A stretch of 28,084 nt of DNA from Prevotella sp. (lineage in GTDB: Bacteria; Bacteroidota; Bacteroidia; Bacteroidales; Bacteroidaceae): NCBI GenBank assembly GCA_017428805.1, contig JAFRQC010000028.1:1-28084 (forward strand). Reading direction: 5' to 3'. The stretch's first letter is position 1; each line of letters opens with the position of its first letter. The notes under the pieces are model-generated. The model worked only from the letters and a program-made list of their open reading frames with translations, was not told the DNA's origin and did not search any database. A program made the translations under genes and the position numbers. Shown one piece after another: positions 20,845 through 28,084 of the stretch.

Positions 20845-21936
20845 TCACTTCAACATCTCACGGGCTTTGGCGACCATCTCGGAGAGTTGGGGCGTGGGGT
20901 TCTCCACCTCGGCAGCACGGTCGAGGAACTGCTGGTAGTAGGTGCGGGCCTGTTCATCGTCCTTGAGGATGTAAGCGTAGGCATTGGCGATGTTGAAATA
21001 GGTGGCGACGGAGGAGGGATTATAGCTGAGATGCTCCTTCCAGGCGTTGACGGCTTCAGGATAGTGCTGAGTCAAGTAATAGCCTTCGCCCTGAGAGAGC
21101 GTGATGGCCTTCATAATGGTAGTGTCAGGACGCATGAGTTCACGGGCGAGGCTCAGATAGTTCAGTCCCTCAGGATAGCGTTGGGTATCGACGCAGACCA
21201 CACCAAGACGATAGGCACAGCCCGCATGTTGCATGCCGCTGATGAGGAAGGCCAACTGAAAATACTTATAGGCACGTTCGAGGCTGTCGAGTTGCGAGCA
21301 GCACATGCCGGCGGAATAAAGCGTATTGAAAGTGGAGTCGCCCTGTTCAAGCAGCCGGTCGTACAACTTACCAGCTGCCGTAAAGTCGCGATTCATAAAC
21401 CACGCATCAGCCAACGCCCTGTTTACCAGAATGTTCGTAGAGTCCCTTTGGCAGTATTTCATTCCACAAATGATACCTCTTTGCGGTTGATTGGCTTTGG
21501 CATAAGCAAGCGTCAGACCAGCCACCACCTCTCCATCCATAGGAAAGCGGCCTACAAGTTGCTGAGCCCAATACATGAAGGAATCATTGTCGCCCTGCTT
21601 TTGATAACTGTATGCCAACTGGCGGAAGGCATCGTGTGAGAGACTGTCCTCAGGCAGGTTCTTCAGAAGTTCAGAAGTCTCACGGTAGTTCGCACGTTTG
21701 TAATAGCAGTCAGCCAACTTCATGCGAATATCGCCCTCCATTGAGAATCGCAAGCTGTCTTGGGCTTCTGCGATTGAGTAAGCCCGTTGGTAGTACTTCA
21801 GCGCCTCGTAAGTATCATACTGCTGCATACAACTGTCGCCTGCCTGCACATAGATCTGCAAGGAGTCAACCCCCTCGCCCTTGGCGGAGAGAGCCGTCAT
21901 CAGGGCGAGGGTGATTATCGAAAATAAACTTTTCAT
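20845..21936 (-). CDS. Exported TPR-repeat protein
   Basis: A 363-residue exported protein (signal peptide about 1-20, MKSLFSIITLALMTALSAKG) made almost wholly of TPR helices. Recognisable repeats include YEALKYYQRAYSIAEAQ, LADCYYKRANYRETSELL, LAYSYQKQGDNDSFMYWAQQ, YKYFQLAFLISGMQHAGCAY, GYYLTQHYPEAVNAWKEHL and YFNIANAYAYILKDDEQART. It acts as a periplasmic protein-interaction scaffold. It is the last gene of a three-gene operon, two bases after the M56/TonB protein, so it probably works with that membrane sensor. Partner unknown. Confidence 0.88.
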   Translation of the reverse strand: MKSLFSIITLALMTALSAKGEGVDSLQIYVQAGDSCMQQYDTYEALKYYQRAYSIAEAQDSLRFSMEGDIRMKLADCYYKRANYRETSELLKNLPEDSLSHDAFRQLAYSYQKQGDNDSFMYWAQQLVGRFPMDGEVVAGLTLAYAKANQPQRGIICGMKYCQRDSTNILVNRALADAWFMNRDFTAAGKLYDRLLEQGDSTFNTLYSAGMCCSQLDSLERAYKYFQLAFLISGMQHAGCAYRLGVVCVDTQRYPEGLNYLSLARELMRPDTTIMKAITLSQGEGYYLTQHYPEAVNAWKEHLSYNPSSVATYFNIANAYAYILKDDEQARTYYQQFLDRAAEVENPTPQLSEMVAKAREMLK

Positions 21937-21938
21937 TA

Positions 21939-23540
21939 TTATGACTTCTTAAGAGTGATGATGACCACGCCTTCCTTGGCCTTTTCACCATACTTCTCGA
22001 CGGCCTCCTGGCCATCTTGCATATAGAAGCGTTCGATGGTCTTGGGATTGATTGAATACACCTCCTTACCATCCATGATCTTACCATCAACGATGAAAAG
22101 AGGTCGTACAACCCTGGATTTCTCCATCTCGACATCCATTTCGACGATCGACCCGTCCTCTTCGCATATATGGTCTTCCTCACTCTCTCTAACACCATCG
22201 AAATGGAAACTCAAGGGAACGGTGTACCTGACGCGAACGACCTTGCCATTCTGCTTGCCAGGCTTCCACTTCGGCATAGCGCTGATGACACGCAAAGCCT
22301 CAGCATCAAGCAAGGGATCGACGGACTTCACGACTTTCGCATTCGAAACACTTCCATCCGTCTCTACGACGAAGGTCGCGATGACACGTCCCTGAATGCC
22401 AGCCTTCTCTGCTTCTTCAGGATACTGGACATTATTGTTCAGGAATTCAAGGAGAGCCTCAGCGCCACCAGGATACTGAGGCATTTCTTCGACGACATCG
22501 AAAACGTCACCTTGAACTGGCTCGAATGTCCCAACAGCAGTATTGGTTTCAGGCGTTTCAGCCTTCGTTTCGTCTGTTTCCACAACAAGGATGGTCTTAT
22601 TATCACCCATATTGATGGTCGCATTTTTCCTGCCTTTCTTCGTTATTTGCTTCTGAGGGCCATCGTAACGGACATCGACCACTTTCTCGGCATTGACGGC
22701 GAGGGTGATGCCAATGATAGGCAGGAGTGCCAGCAGCTTCAGAAGACTGCGGCGGTTGGATTTTGTATGTAACATCATATTGATTCGGTTTTTGAGGGTA
22801 CTGTGACTGATGCCGTTGACAAGGGAGTACCCGCCGATGCCCGCGGCTTTTGTGATTAACAGGTATTGATATTGACGCGCATTGATGCCTTGAGAGAGTA
22901 CCGCCGCATCAGCCTCGTACTCGTGGATGGCCCTGAGGTCAGAGCGCAGCATCCACATAGCGGGGTTGAACCATTGCAGAGCGGTGAGGGTGTCAACGAG
23001 GATCAGGTCCCACGAGTGACGCAGGCGGATATGTCCCCGTTCATGAGCGAGAATAGTGGCATCGTTGGTTTCGTAGTCACTACGATTCATAACTATATAA
23101 TGCATCCAGCTGAAAGGCGACAGCGCTGCGTTACCGGTCACGCAGATGATGGTGCCATCCTCCTGAGGATGCTGCTCGCTATGCTTGATTAGACGGATGA
23201 TTCTGAACAACGACCAGAGGGTGTGAAACAGCGTGAGCGCCATACCTATTATAAATAGTATAGGCAAGACGATCTGCCATAAGGGCATTGCTGGTTGTTC
23301 GACTGCTGCTTCAGCCTGCCAGGCACCTACTGCCACGTTTGCTGTCCGTTGTATCGTCACCGTCTCGTGGATGGTAATCACACAGAGAGGAAGGACGTAG
23401 GAGGCAACAGCCGTCAACAGGAGCACCAGGCGGTTCACGTGGTGGAACGTCTCGCGGGCCAGCATCAGGCGGTAGAACATATAGAATACCGCGATGAGCA
23501 CAGCCACCTTCAGGTCGTATGTCAGAAACTCAGTCATCAT
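21939..23540 (-). CDS. BlaR1-like M56 metallopeptidase with TonB C-terminal domain
   Basis: A 533-residue membrane protein. Helices are at about 11-27, 37-58, 89-116 and 264-283. The M56 protease domain lies between helices three and four: zinc motif HERGH (166-170) and a downstream Glu in EYEAD (207-211). After the last helix, residues about 350-445 form a TonB C-terminal domain (PQYPGGAEALLEFLNNNVQY, then GRVIATFVVETDGSVSNAKV and MPKWKPGKQNGK). Residues about 476-533 are a plug-like tail (PLFIVDGKIMDGKE ... GVVIITLKKS). In BlaR1 systems this protease cleaves the cognate BlaI repressor after sensing; the blaI-like gene lies five bases upstream. Here the penicillin-binding sensor is replaced by TonB-type modules. 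Confidence 0.92.
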   Translation of the reverse strand: MMTEFLTYDLKVAVLIAVFYMFYRLMLARETFHHVNRLVLLLTAVASYVLPLCVITIHETVTIQRTANVAVGAWQAEAAVEQPAMPLWQIVLPILFIIGMALTLFHTLWSLFRIIRLIKHSEQHPQEDGTIICVTGNAALSPFSWMHYIVMNRSDYETNDATILAHERGHIRLRHSWDLILVDTLTALQWFNPAMWMLRSDLRAIHEYEADAAVLSQGINARQYQYLLITKAAGIGGYSLVNGISHSTLKNRINMMLHTKSNRRSLLKLLALLPIIGITLAVNAEKVVDVRYDGPQKQITKKGRKNATINMGDNKTILVVETDETKAETPETNTAVGTFEPVQGDVFDVVEEMPQYPGGAEALLEFLNNNVQYPEEAEKAGIQGRVIATFVVETDGSVSNAKVVKSVDPLLDAEALRVISAMPKWKPGKQNGKVVRVRYTVPLSFHFDGVRESEEDHICEEDGSIVEMDVEMEKSRVVRPLFIVDGKIMDGKEVYSINPKTIERFYMQDGQEAVEKYGEKAKEGVVIITLKKS

Positions 23541-23545
23541 AGGTT

Positions 23546-23908
23546 TTACGATTTACTATTTTCTATCTCGGAGATGAGTTCACGAAGTTCTTCCACGGAG
23601 ATTTTCTCTTCCTTGACGAAAGAGGAGACGGCCGAGAGATAAGAGTCGTTGAAGTAGTTCTTAATCACGCCAGCGATGGACTTGCGCCCATACTCTGCTT
23701 CCGTTATCAGCGGAAAGTACTGGTAGGTGTTGCCGAACTGCTTATGATCGAGGTATCCTTCTTTCTCCAGAATACGAACCATCGTGGAGAGCGTATTGAA
23801 GTGCGGACGAGGCTCGTCGTAGTACTCCAAGAGTTCCTTGACGAACATCGGACCGTGCGCCCAATACAGATCCATAATCTCCTTTTCCTTATTTGTCAGC
23901 TTTTTCAT
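23546..23908 (-). CDS. BlaI/MecI-family transcriptional repressor
   Basis: A 120-residue BlaI/MecI-type repressor. The N-terminal winged helix has LTNKEKEIMDLYWAHGPMFV, recognition helix HFNTLSTMVRILEKEGYL and wing DHKQFGNTYQYFPLI; the C-terminal helices serve dimerisation (YFNDSYLSAVSSFV, SVEELRELISEIE). The frame is open 20 codons further upstream, but ATG 23908 (MKKLTNKE) gives the standard family N-terminus, and the extension would include the predicted transcript leader. It is first in an operon with the M56 protease and TPR gene. Three matching dyads overlap its promoter, so it very likely represses its own operon. Confidence 0.93.
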   Translation of the reverse strand: MKKLTNKEKEIMDLYWAHGPMFVKELLEYYDEPRPHFNTLSTMVRILEKEGYLDHKQFGNTYQYFPLITEAEYGRKSIAGVIKNYFNDSYLSAVSSFVKEEKISVEELRELISEIENSKS

Positions 23909-23965
23909 TGTTGTTTTGCTTTTAGTTCTTACAATCAAATATGCGTCGTTATCAATATCTGGGTG

Positions 23966-23996
23966 CAAAGTAACTAAAAGTTTTCGTTATATACAA
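23966..23996 (-). promoter_or_regulatory. Promoter of the blaI-like operon
   Basis: Minus strand: TTG (23996-23994), 20 bases, TTACTTTG (23973-23966) followed by CA. One base departs from the -7 consensus. Spacing is exact. The transcript should begin near 23959, giving a leader of about 50 bases before ATG 23908. Confidence 0.65.
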
Positions 23997-24032
23997 CTAA
24001 ATGGATTAGTTATTAAACTAAATTAATTAGTT
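23972..24032. promoter_or_regulatory. Three AACTAA-N5-TTAGTT operator dyads
   Basis: Perfect dyads AACTAA-N5-TTAGTT occur at 23995-24011 and 24016-24032 (the second extended by one A/T pair on each side), and a one-mismatch copy AACTAA-N5-TTCGTT at 23972-23988. Start-to-start spacing is 23 and 21 bases, about two helical turns, so bound dimers would lie on one face. They run from the -7 element to beyond the -33, which is where a repressor of the adjacent blaI-like operon should bind. BlaI proteins bind short palindromes as dimers; binding here is inferred. Confidence 0.75.
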
Positions 24033-24057
24033 TAGTACGCATTTAACATATTTTCAG

Positions 24058-24564
24058 TTAGTAGTTGTCTAAGATCTGCTTTAGGCGTTTGAGGCGTTCC
24101 TCTTTCTTATTGCGGCGCCACTTCTTGGGGATGATGCGAGCCAGGAGGGGGAGCAGATTACCGCCGCTGCTGGGATCAGCGGCAGCCAGCTCAGCCTCGG
24201 TCTTGTTGATTTTCAGCTGTTTCTTCAGCGCCTCTGGCAGCACGTCGTGGGGCCCATGTCCGAAGACGACGACCTCGCGGACATTCAGCAGCTTGGAGAT
24301 AAGGAACACGGTATCGCGCACTTCCGTAAGATTGATCATACGAGGTTCGTAGTTGACGTGCGAGAACGCCAGCGAACGGCAACTGTCAGACACGCAGAAA
24401 TAGCCCAAGGAGTCTGTGGTCGTGTTGCCATCCTTGCTCACCACGTTGGCCCCAACCACAGGGATGAGTGTCTCCACATCGACCACCACAAGCCTCCGCT
24501 GGGCGGAAACCTGCGCAACAACTGCCAAAAAGAGGAGCAATAATATGCCTCGCATCATCTTCAT
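24058..24564 (-). CDS. Small secreted carboxypeptidase-regulatory-like protein
   Basis: A 168-residue exported protein (signal peptide about 1-21, ending QVSAQ). Residues about 22-90 resemble a CarboxypepD_reg-like/SusC-type N-terminal beta-sandwich: RLVVVDVETLIPVVGANVVS, TTDSLGYFCVSD, LAFSHVNYEP and DTVFLISKLLNVREVVVFG. The rest is basic and helical (RRNKKEERLKRLKQIL). The last two features are what one sees at the start of TonB-receptor plugs, but no barrel follows. ATG 24564 is chosen; the frame opens to a TTG at 24573 that lies inside the -7 element. Function unknown. It is in the same direction as the blaI operon, about 150 bases upstream of it. Confidence 0.8.
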   Translation of the reverse strand: MKMMRGILLLLFLAVVAQVSAQRRLVVVDVETLIPVVGANVVSKDGNTTTDSLGYFCVSDSCRSLAFSHVNYEPRMINLTEVRDTVFLISKLLNVREVVVFGHGPHDVLPEALKKQLKINKTEAELAAADPSSGGNLLPLLARIIPKKWRRNKKEERLKRLKQILDNY

Positions 24565-24570
24565 CGCCTG

Positions 24571-24602
24571 CAAAATTAGGCATAAGCCCCCGCACAGCCA
24601 AA
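24571..24602 (-). promoter_or_regulatory. Promoter of the carboxypeptidase-regulatory-like gene
   Basis: Minus strand: TTTG (24602-24599), 20 bases, TAATTTTG (24578-24571) followed by CA: a full consensus match. The transcript start would be almost at the ATG at 24564. Confidence 0.78.
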
Positions 24603-24721
24603 TGTTTTCAGACTATTTAGTGATTATTCATACAACGAAAGATACCTTTATTTTCGTATATTTACGTAAACGTTTGCGAAGAAAACACTCCCAAAGCGAT
24701 GGCCATTTCAGCAAAAAGTGC

Positions 24722-24729
24722 TAACTTTG
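24722..24729 (+). promoter_or_regulatory. -7 element before the pectinesterase gene
   Basis: TAACTTTG followed by CA, 51 bases before the ATG. No TTTG stands 19-21 bases upstream (the sequence there is gcgatggcc), so this promoter probably depends on an activator, as fits an inducible polysaccharide gene. The leader between is AT-rich (atttaatttttttctaac). Confidence 0.6.
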
Positions 24730-24779
24730 CAGAAGATTCACCTATTTAATTTTTTTCTAACAATTAACAAAAAAGCATT

Positions 24780-27700
24780 ATGACCAAACAAATGAAACGA
24801 CTGGGCACATTGTGCCTCCTGCTGATGCTTGCGATAGTGAGCCGGGCAGACGGTTTCAAGGACTTCAGCGTCATCGTCAACAATCAGGATGGAACCCTAT
24901 TGACGGCGGAGGAGCAAGTCCAAGGAACAGCGATTGATTTTTATGTGGACGCTGTCGATGGTGTTACCACCCGAGAGATTCCCGCAGACGGCACTGCCGC
25001 AGGCCACGTCAGTGGTAAGTTCCACAGCGAACATGGCTGTACAAACCTGCAAGTGCAAGCCTACGAAGCCTCGAACGTAAAGATCACGGTCGGACAGTGT
25101 ACCTACAGTCCTGCCACCATCACCGTGACTGATGCCGCAGGCAATGTGGTAGCCACAAAGACGCCCAACGGCCCCGGCTGCTGGAAGAACGACAAGAACA
25201 ATGCTGACGTGCTCTACTACACCGGCGAGGCAACAACCCTGACCATCACGGGTATGGACTATTGCCCCTTCGTGGCTGTCAGCGCCCTGACAGAGGAAGA
25301 GATTGCAGCCCTCAACGCAGAGTACACTCTCTCCTACTTCGACTACGACGGTACGACGCTCATCGGCACCCAGCTGGTCAAGGGTCAGGATCCCATCGGC
25401 GAGTTTGCCTTTGGTGCTGACGATGTCACCCAACTCGATGGCGGTGCCTTCCGAGGCTGGTTCGACAAGCCCGAAGGCGGCAAGAAATACAAGGTGGAAG
25501 ACATCGTGGAGGGCGATATGTCGCTCTATGCCGTTGCCACAGCCATCGAGCACGCCTTCCCAGGCGTTTCTTATTCTTATAACCTGGCCGATCCCAACTT
25601 CGATCCTGCCGACCACGAGTGTATCGACATCATCGGCGACAAGGCCTACTACCACGATGCCTCTCACGGATGGGCATTCTACAACGACGAGAAGATCAAC
25701 CTGACAGTTGCCGGCGATGCTACCATCACGATTGTCAACTGTCAGTATGGTAACGGCACGAACATCGCTGTCGTTGACACCAATACAGGCGAGACCATCG
25801 GTTCGCTGCCTGCCAAGTCGGATGCCGACGGCGGTGTGGCTTCCTTCGAATATGAGGGCGGACCTACTGTCCTCTCTTTAGTGATGGAGTCTGGCGGCGA
25901 GATGTATCTCCACAGCGTAGCCATCGCCAACAAGAGCGGTGAAAGCGGTGAGCACGAACCTGTCACCCTCGACAACGAGCCTGTCTCTGCATTCTTCGAC
26001 TTCGGTCTTGGTATCGACGGTCAGAAGGCAGATTTCGGCGAGGCTAACGACTACTTCGTCACCAGCAAGGTGACCTACGGCAGCAACCTCTCTATCTACG
26101 GTGCCCGTCAGGATCAGACGCAGTTTATGCCTGAGACCCAGCAGAACGAGGAGGAAGGTGGTACGGCAGCCGACGAGAGCAACGCCATCCGTTTCATCAT
26201 CCAGCCAAACCTCGGCCTGACCTTCACCCCGAAGAAAGTATCGCTGAAGACTACCCGCTTCGGTACTGACAACGGTCTGCTTGACTTCGCTTGGGAGAAT
26301 CCCGACAAGACCACCGTGCTGCTGGCCCAGGCCGTGAAGCCTGAGCGCAACGACAACGTCAGCGAACTGTCTTACGACATCGAGGGTGCCACACCTGGTG
26401 AGGGTAAGTGCGCCCTGCTCATCAACCTCTATCATCTGCAGAGCGGCAAGCAGATCGGCTTCGGCGACATCCTCATCGAGGGTACGCTCAGCGGCACAGA
26501 GAAGGAAGTGCCCATCCTCGCCACTGTGACCATCAACGGTGAGGAGTTCAAGGCCGAGAAGATCTTCGACGATGCTTACGAGGCCACTGTGGAGCTCTCG
26601 AAGAAGGTGCCTATGATCAGTGAGACCAACCCCATCGAGGTTACTGCCAAGAAGGGTGAGGTAGGCACCATCACCTACGACGTCTTAAATACTACGGGTG
26701 GCGATCCTCGGACTGTCGTCATTGCACATATCCCGATGACCCTGGGCGAGACCGCTGTCGAGTATCTGCTGACCTTCGTACAGAAGCCCGACTTCAATCT
26801 GACTTACATCGACACCGACAAGCAGACGGTGCTCGGCATATATACCCGCGAGAAGGACGAAGTGATCGGCGAGTTCGACGTTGACTACAACAACGCTACC
26901 GCTCCTGACGACATGAAGGTGCGCGGCTGGTTTAAGAAGACCGCTGGCGGCGAGAAGTGGACTGCTGAAGATGTCATCACCAGCGACATCACGCTCTACG
27001 CTGTCGCAACAGAGATCGAAGCACCCAGCACTTACAAGAAGTACGTCTTCGACCTCACCGACAAGCTCTTCGATCCCGCTGACCACGAGGCCTTCAATCC
27101 CTCCGGCAGCTTCTACTGGCACGATGCACAGCACGGCTGGGCCTTCAAGGGCGATGCAGAGAATAAGATCGACCTGCTCGTAGGTCCGAAGGCCATCGTA
27201 TCGCTAACCCTCTGCCGCTACGGCAATGCCGGCGACATCATCATCACCGACGCCAACGGCCAGCAGATCGGTACGCTGCCCGGTAAGAACAATGAGGATG
27301 TGGATGCAGAGATCGTTGCCTTCAACTACGAGGGCGAAGGCGGCACCATCACTCTGAACCTCAGCACTGAAGGCGAGATGTATCTCCACGGCGTGAAGAT
27401 CGTCAACACCAGCGAGACCAACTACGAGAGCCAGGGCCAGTGGTACTTCGTGAAGCCCGGCAGCGCAGAGAGCCTCCTCGAGGTGCTCGACATCGTTAAC
27501 GGCGCCAATGCCGACAAGGACGCTGAGCGCTCATTCATCTTCGTGCCCAACGGCACCTACGACCTCGGCGAGACCGTGAAGACCGCCATCAGCGGACATA
27601 ACATCTCCATCATCGGACAGTCGACGGAGAACACGATCATCGTGACGGCTCCCGACAAGAGCATCGAGGGTCTCGGCAGCGCCGATATGTTCAATGTCAG

Positions 27701-28084
27701 CGGAACGAACCTCTATCTGCAGGATCTCACGCTGCAGAACGCCCTCGACTACTATGGCGCCCTCGACAACAAGCAGGTGGGCGGACGTGCTGCCGTCATC
27801 AACGATGCCGGTAACCGTACCATCGGTAAGAACATCCGCATGCTCTCTTGCCAGGATACCTACTACAGCTCGAACGACAACATGCAGTCGTACTATGAGG
27901 ACTGCGACATCCACGGTACCGTCGACTTCATCTGCGGTGGTGGCGATGTTCGCTTCCAGAACTCTACCCTCTCTCTGGAGCCTCGTCAGCTCGACCTTAA
28001 GGGCAGCCGTACCGTCGTCGCTCCTCGCGGAACGGTGAAGTTCGGCTATGTATTCGACAACTGTAAGGTCATCGACCTCGCAGC
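24780..28084 (+). CDS. Large secreted pectin methylesterase (CE8), 3' end cut off
   Basis: At least 1101 residues, running off the window. Signal peptide about 1-24 (ends VSRADG). Two related module pairs flank a middle region. First pair: an InlB/Listeria-Bacteroides-like repeat (about 185-258, SYFDYDGTTLIG ... GWFDKPEGGKKY ... LYAVAT), then a beta-sandwich (about 264-384, FDPADHE ... HGWAF ... GEMYLHSVAIAN). The second pair (about 674-745 and 755-876) repeats the same order. The middle (390-670) is a family-specific beta-rich region. From about 885 the CE8 beta-helix begins (FIFVPNGTYDLGETV, IIGQSTENTIIV), with the acid/base Asp at D1026 in CQDTYYS and the nucleophile D1049 in HGTVDFICGG. 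The enzyme removes methyl esters from homogalacturonan. The frame was checked at both Asp codons. Confidence 0.93.
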   Translation, partial: MTKQMKRLGTLCLLLMLAIVSRADGFKDFSVIVNNQDGTLLTAEEQVQGTAIDFYVDAVDGVTTREIPADGTAAGHVSGKFHSEHGCTNLQVQAYEASNVKITVGQCTYSPATITVTDAAGNVVATKTPNGPGCWKNDKNNADVLYYTGEATTLTITGMDYCPFVAVSALTEEEIAALNAEYTLSYFDYDGTTLIGTQLVKGQDPIGEFAFGADDVTQLDGGAFRGWFDKPEGGKKYKVEDIVEGDMSLYAVATAIEHAFPGVSYSYNLADPNFDPADHECIDIIGDKAYYHDASHGWAFYNDEKINLTVAGDATITIVNCQYGNGTNIAVVDTNTGETIGSLPAKSDADGGVASFEYEGGPTVLSLVMESGGEMYLHSVAIANKSGESGEHEPVTLDNEPVSAFFDFGLGIDGQKADFGEANDYFVTSKVTYGSNLSIYGARQDQTQFMPETQQNEEEGGTAADESNAIRFIIQPNLGLTFTPKKVSLKTTRFGTDNGLLDFAWENPDKTTVLLAQAVKPERNDNVSELSYDIEGATPGEGKCALLINLYHLQSGKQIGFGDILIEGTLSGTEKEVPILATVTINGEEFKAEKIFDDAYEATVELSKKVPMISETNPIEVTAKKGEVGTITYDVLNTTGGDPRTVVIAHIPMTLGETAVEYLLTFVQKPDFNLTYIDTDKQTVLGIYTREKDEVIGEFDVDYNNATAPDDMKVRGWFKKTAGGEKWTAEDVITSDITLYAVATEIEAPSTYKKYVFDLTDKLFDPADHEAFNPSGSFYWHDAQHGWAFKGDAENKIDLLVGPKAIVSLTLCRYGNAGDIIITDANGQQIGTLPGKNNEDVDAEIVAFNYEGEGGTITLNLSTEGEMYLHGVKIVNTSETNYESQGQWYFVKPGSAESLLEVLDIVNGANADKDAERSFIFVPNGTYDLGETVKTAISGHNISIIGQSTENTIIVTAPDKSIEGLGSADMFNVSGTNLYLQDLTLQNALDYYGALDNKQVGGRAAVINDAGNRTIGKNIRMLSCQDTYYSSNDNMQSYYEDCDIHGTVDFICGGGDVRFQNSTLSLEPRQLDLKGSRTVVAPRGTVKFGYVFDNCKVIDLA
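25330..27410 (+). repeat. Duplicated two-domain module within the pectinesterase
   Basis: The segments about 25330-25935 and 26798-27410 encode the same ordered pair of domains, separated by about 860 bases of unrelated sequence. Shared protein landmarks are IGEF, GWF-K---GGKKY / GGEKW, LYAVAT-IE, FDPADHE, HDA-HGWAF, IGTLP or IGSLP, and GEMYLH-V-I-N. Identity is moderate at protein level, so the duplication is old. The modules are probably carbohydrate- or surface-binding spacers. Confidence 0.75.

Noticed and set aside
24140..24160. GGAGGGGGAG resembling a further palindromic element half
   Set aside because: There is no palindrome and no GGTCTGA tail; it is explained by Leu-Leu-Pro-Leu-Leu codons in the secreted protein.
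24897..27914. Several antisense open frames opposite the pectinesterase
   Set aside because: The plus strand is one continuous frame from 24780 with clear CE8 motifs; the antisense frames are shadows of it.

Overview
The window looks like a chromosomal segment of a plant-fibre-degrading Bacteroidales bacterium, most likely in the Prevotellaceae. The evidence is a TonB-dependent receptor with a DUF4249 lipoprotein partner, ECF sigma/anti-sigma signalling, DUF4377, DUF3836 and DUF3737 families, secreted carbohydrate-active enzymes, and promoters of the Bacteroidetes type (TTTG, 20 bases, TAnnTTTG, no Shine-Dalgarno requirement). Genus is inference; no marker gene settles it.

Layout. 1-387 is a repeat-rich non-coding region. 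388-4736 (+) is a five-gene cluster: three lipoproteins, an ECF sigma factor, and a protein with a cytoplasmic anti-sigma-like N-terminus, one inner-membrane helix, a long periplasmic linker and an outer-membrane beta-barrel. 4812-6894 (-) is a histidine kinase/response regulator pair. 6937-12303 (-) is an outer-membrane trio: receptor, DUF4249 lipoprotein, and a secreted protein ending in a plug-like segment. 13034-15833 (+) holds a DUF3836 protein, a DUF3737 beta-helix protein and a MalY/PatB-type PLP enzyme. 15948-19596 (-) holds a GH43 glycosidase and a lipoprotein carboxylesterase. 19782-20839 (+) is a tRNA-Arg(CCT) followed by a 5'-truncated HU-like gene, a possible tiny membrane protein and a short antitoxin/toxin pair, reading as a decayed integration site. 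20845-23908 (-) is a BlaI-like repressor, an M56/BlaR1-like membrane protease with a TonB C-terminal domain, and a TPR protein, behind a promoter covered by three matching dyads. 24058-24564 (-) is a small carboxypeptidase-regulatory-like protein. From 24780 (+) a large pectin methylesterase runs off the end.

The most unusual content is the repeat landscape. A GC-rich palindromic element (palindrome plus a tail ending GGTCTGA, usually as an inverted pair) occurs at five places: twice between genes, once overlapping the end of the PLP-enzyme gene and supplying its stop codon, and twice in-frame inside coding sequences (the dual-membrane anti-sigma-like protein and a loop of the PLP enzyme). 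An unrelated AT-rich inverted repeat is also in-frame inside the TonB receptor. A third family of imperfect 28-base-arm hairpins sits at three gene junctions. Several intact proteins therefore contain peptides encoded by dispersed repeats.

Functionally, the pectinesterase, GH43 and esterase point to pectin/hemicellulose breakdown, the receptor trio to uptake or surface binding, and the sigma/anti-sigma, two-component and BlaI/M56 systems to envelope sensing.
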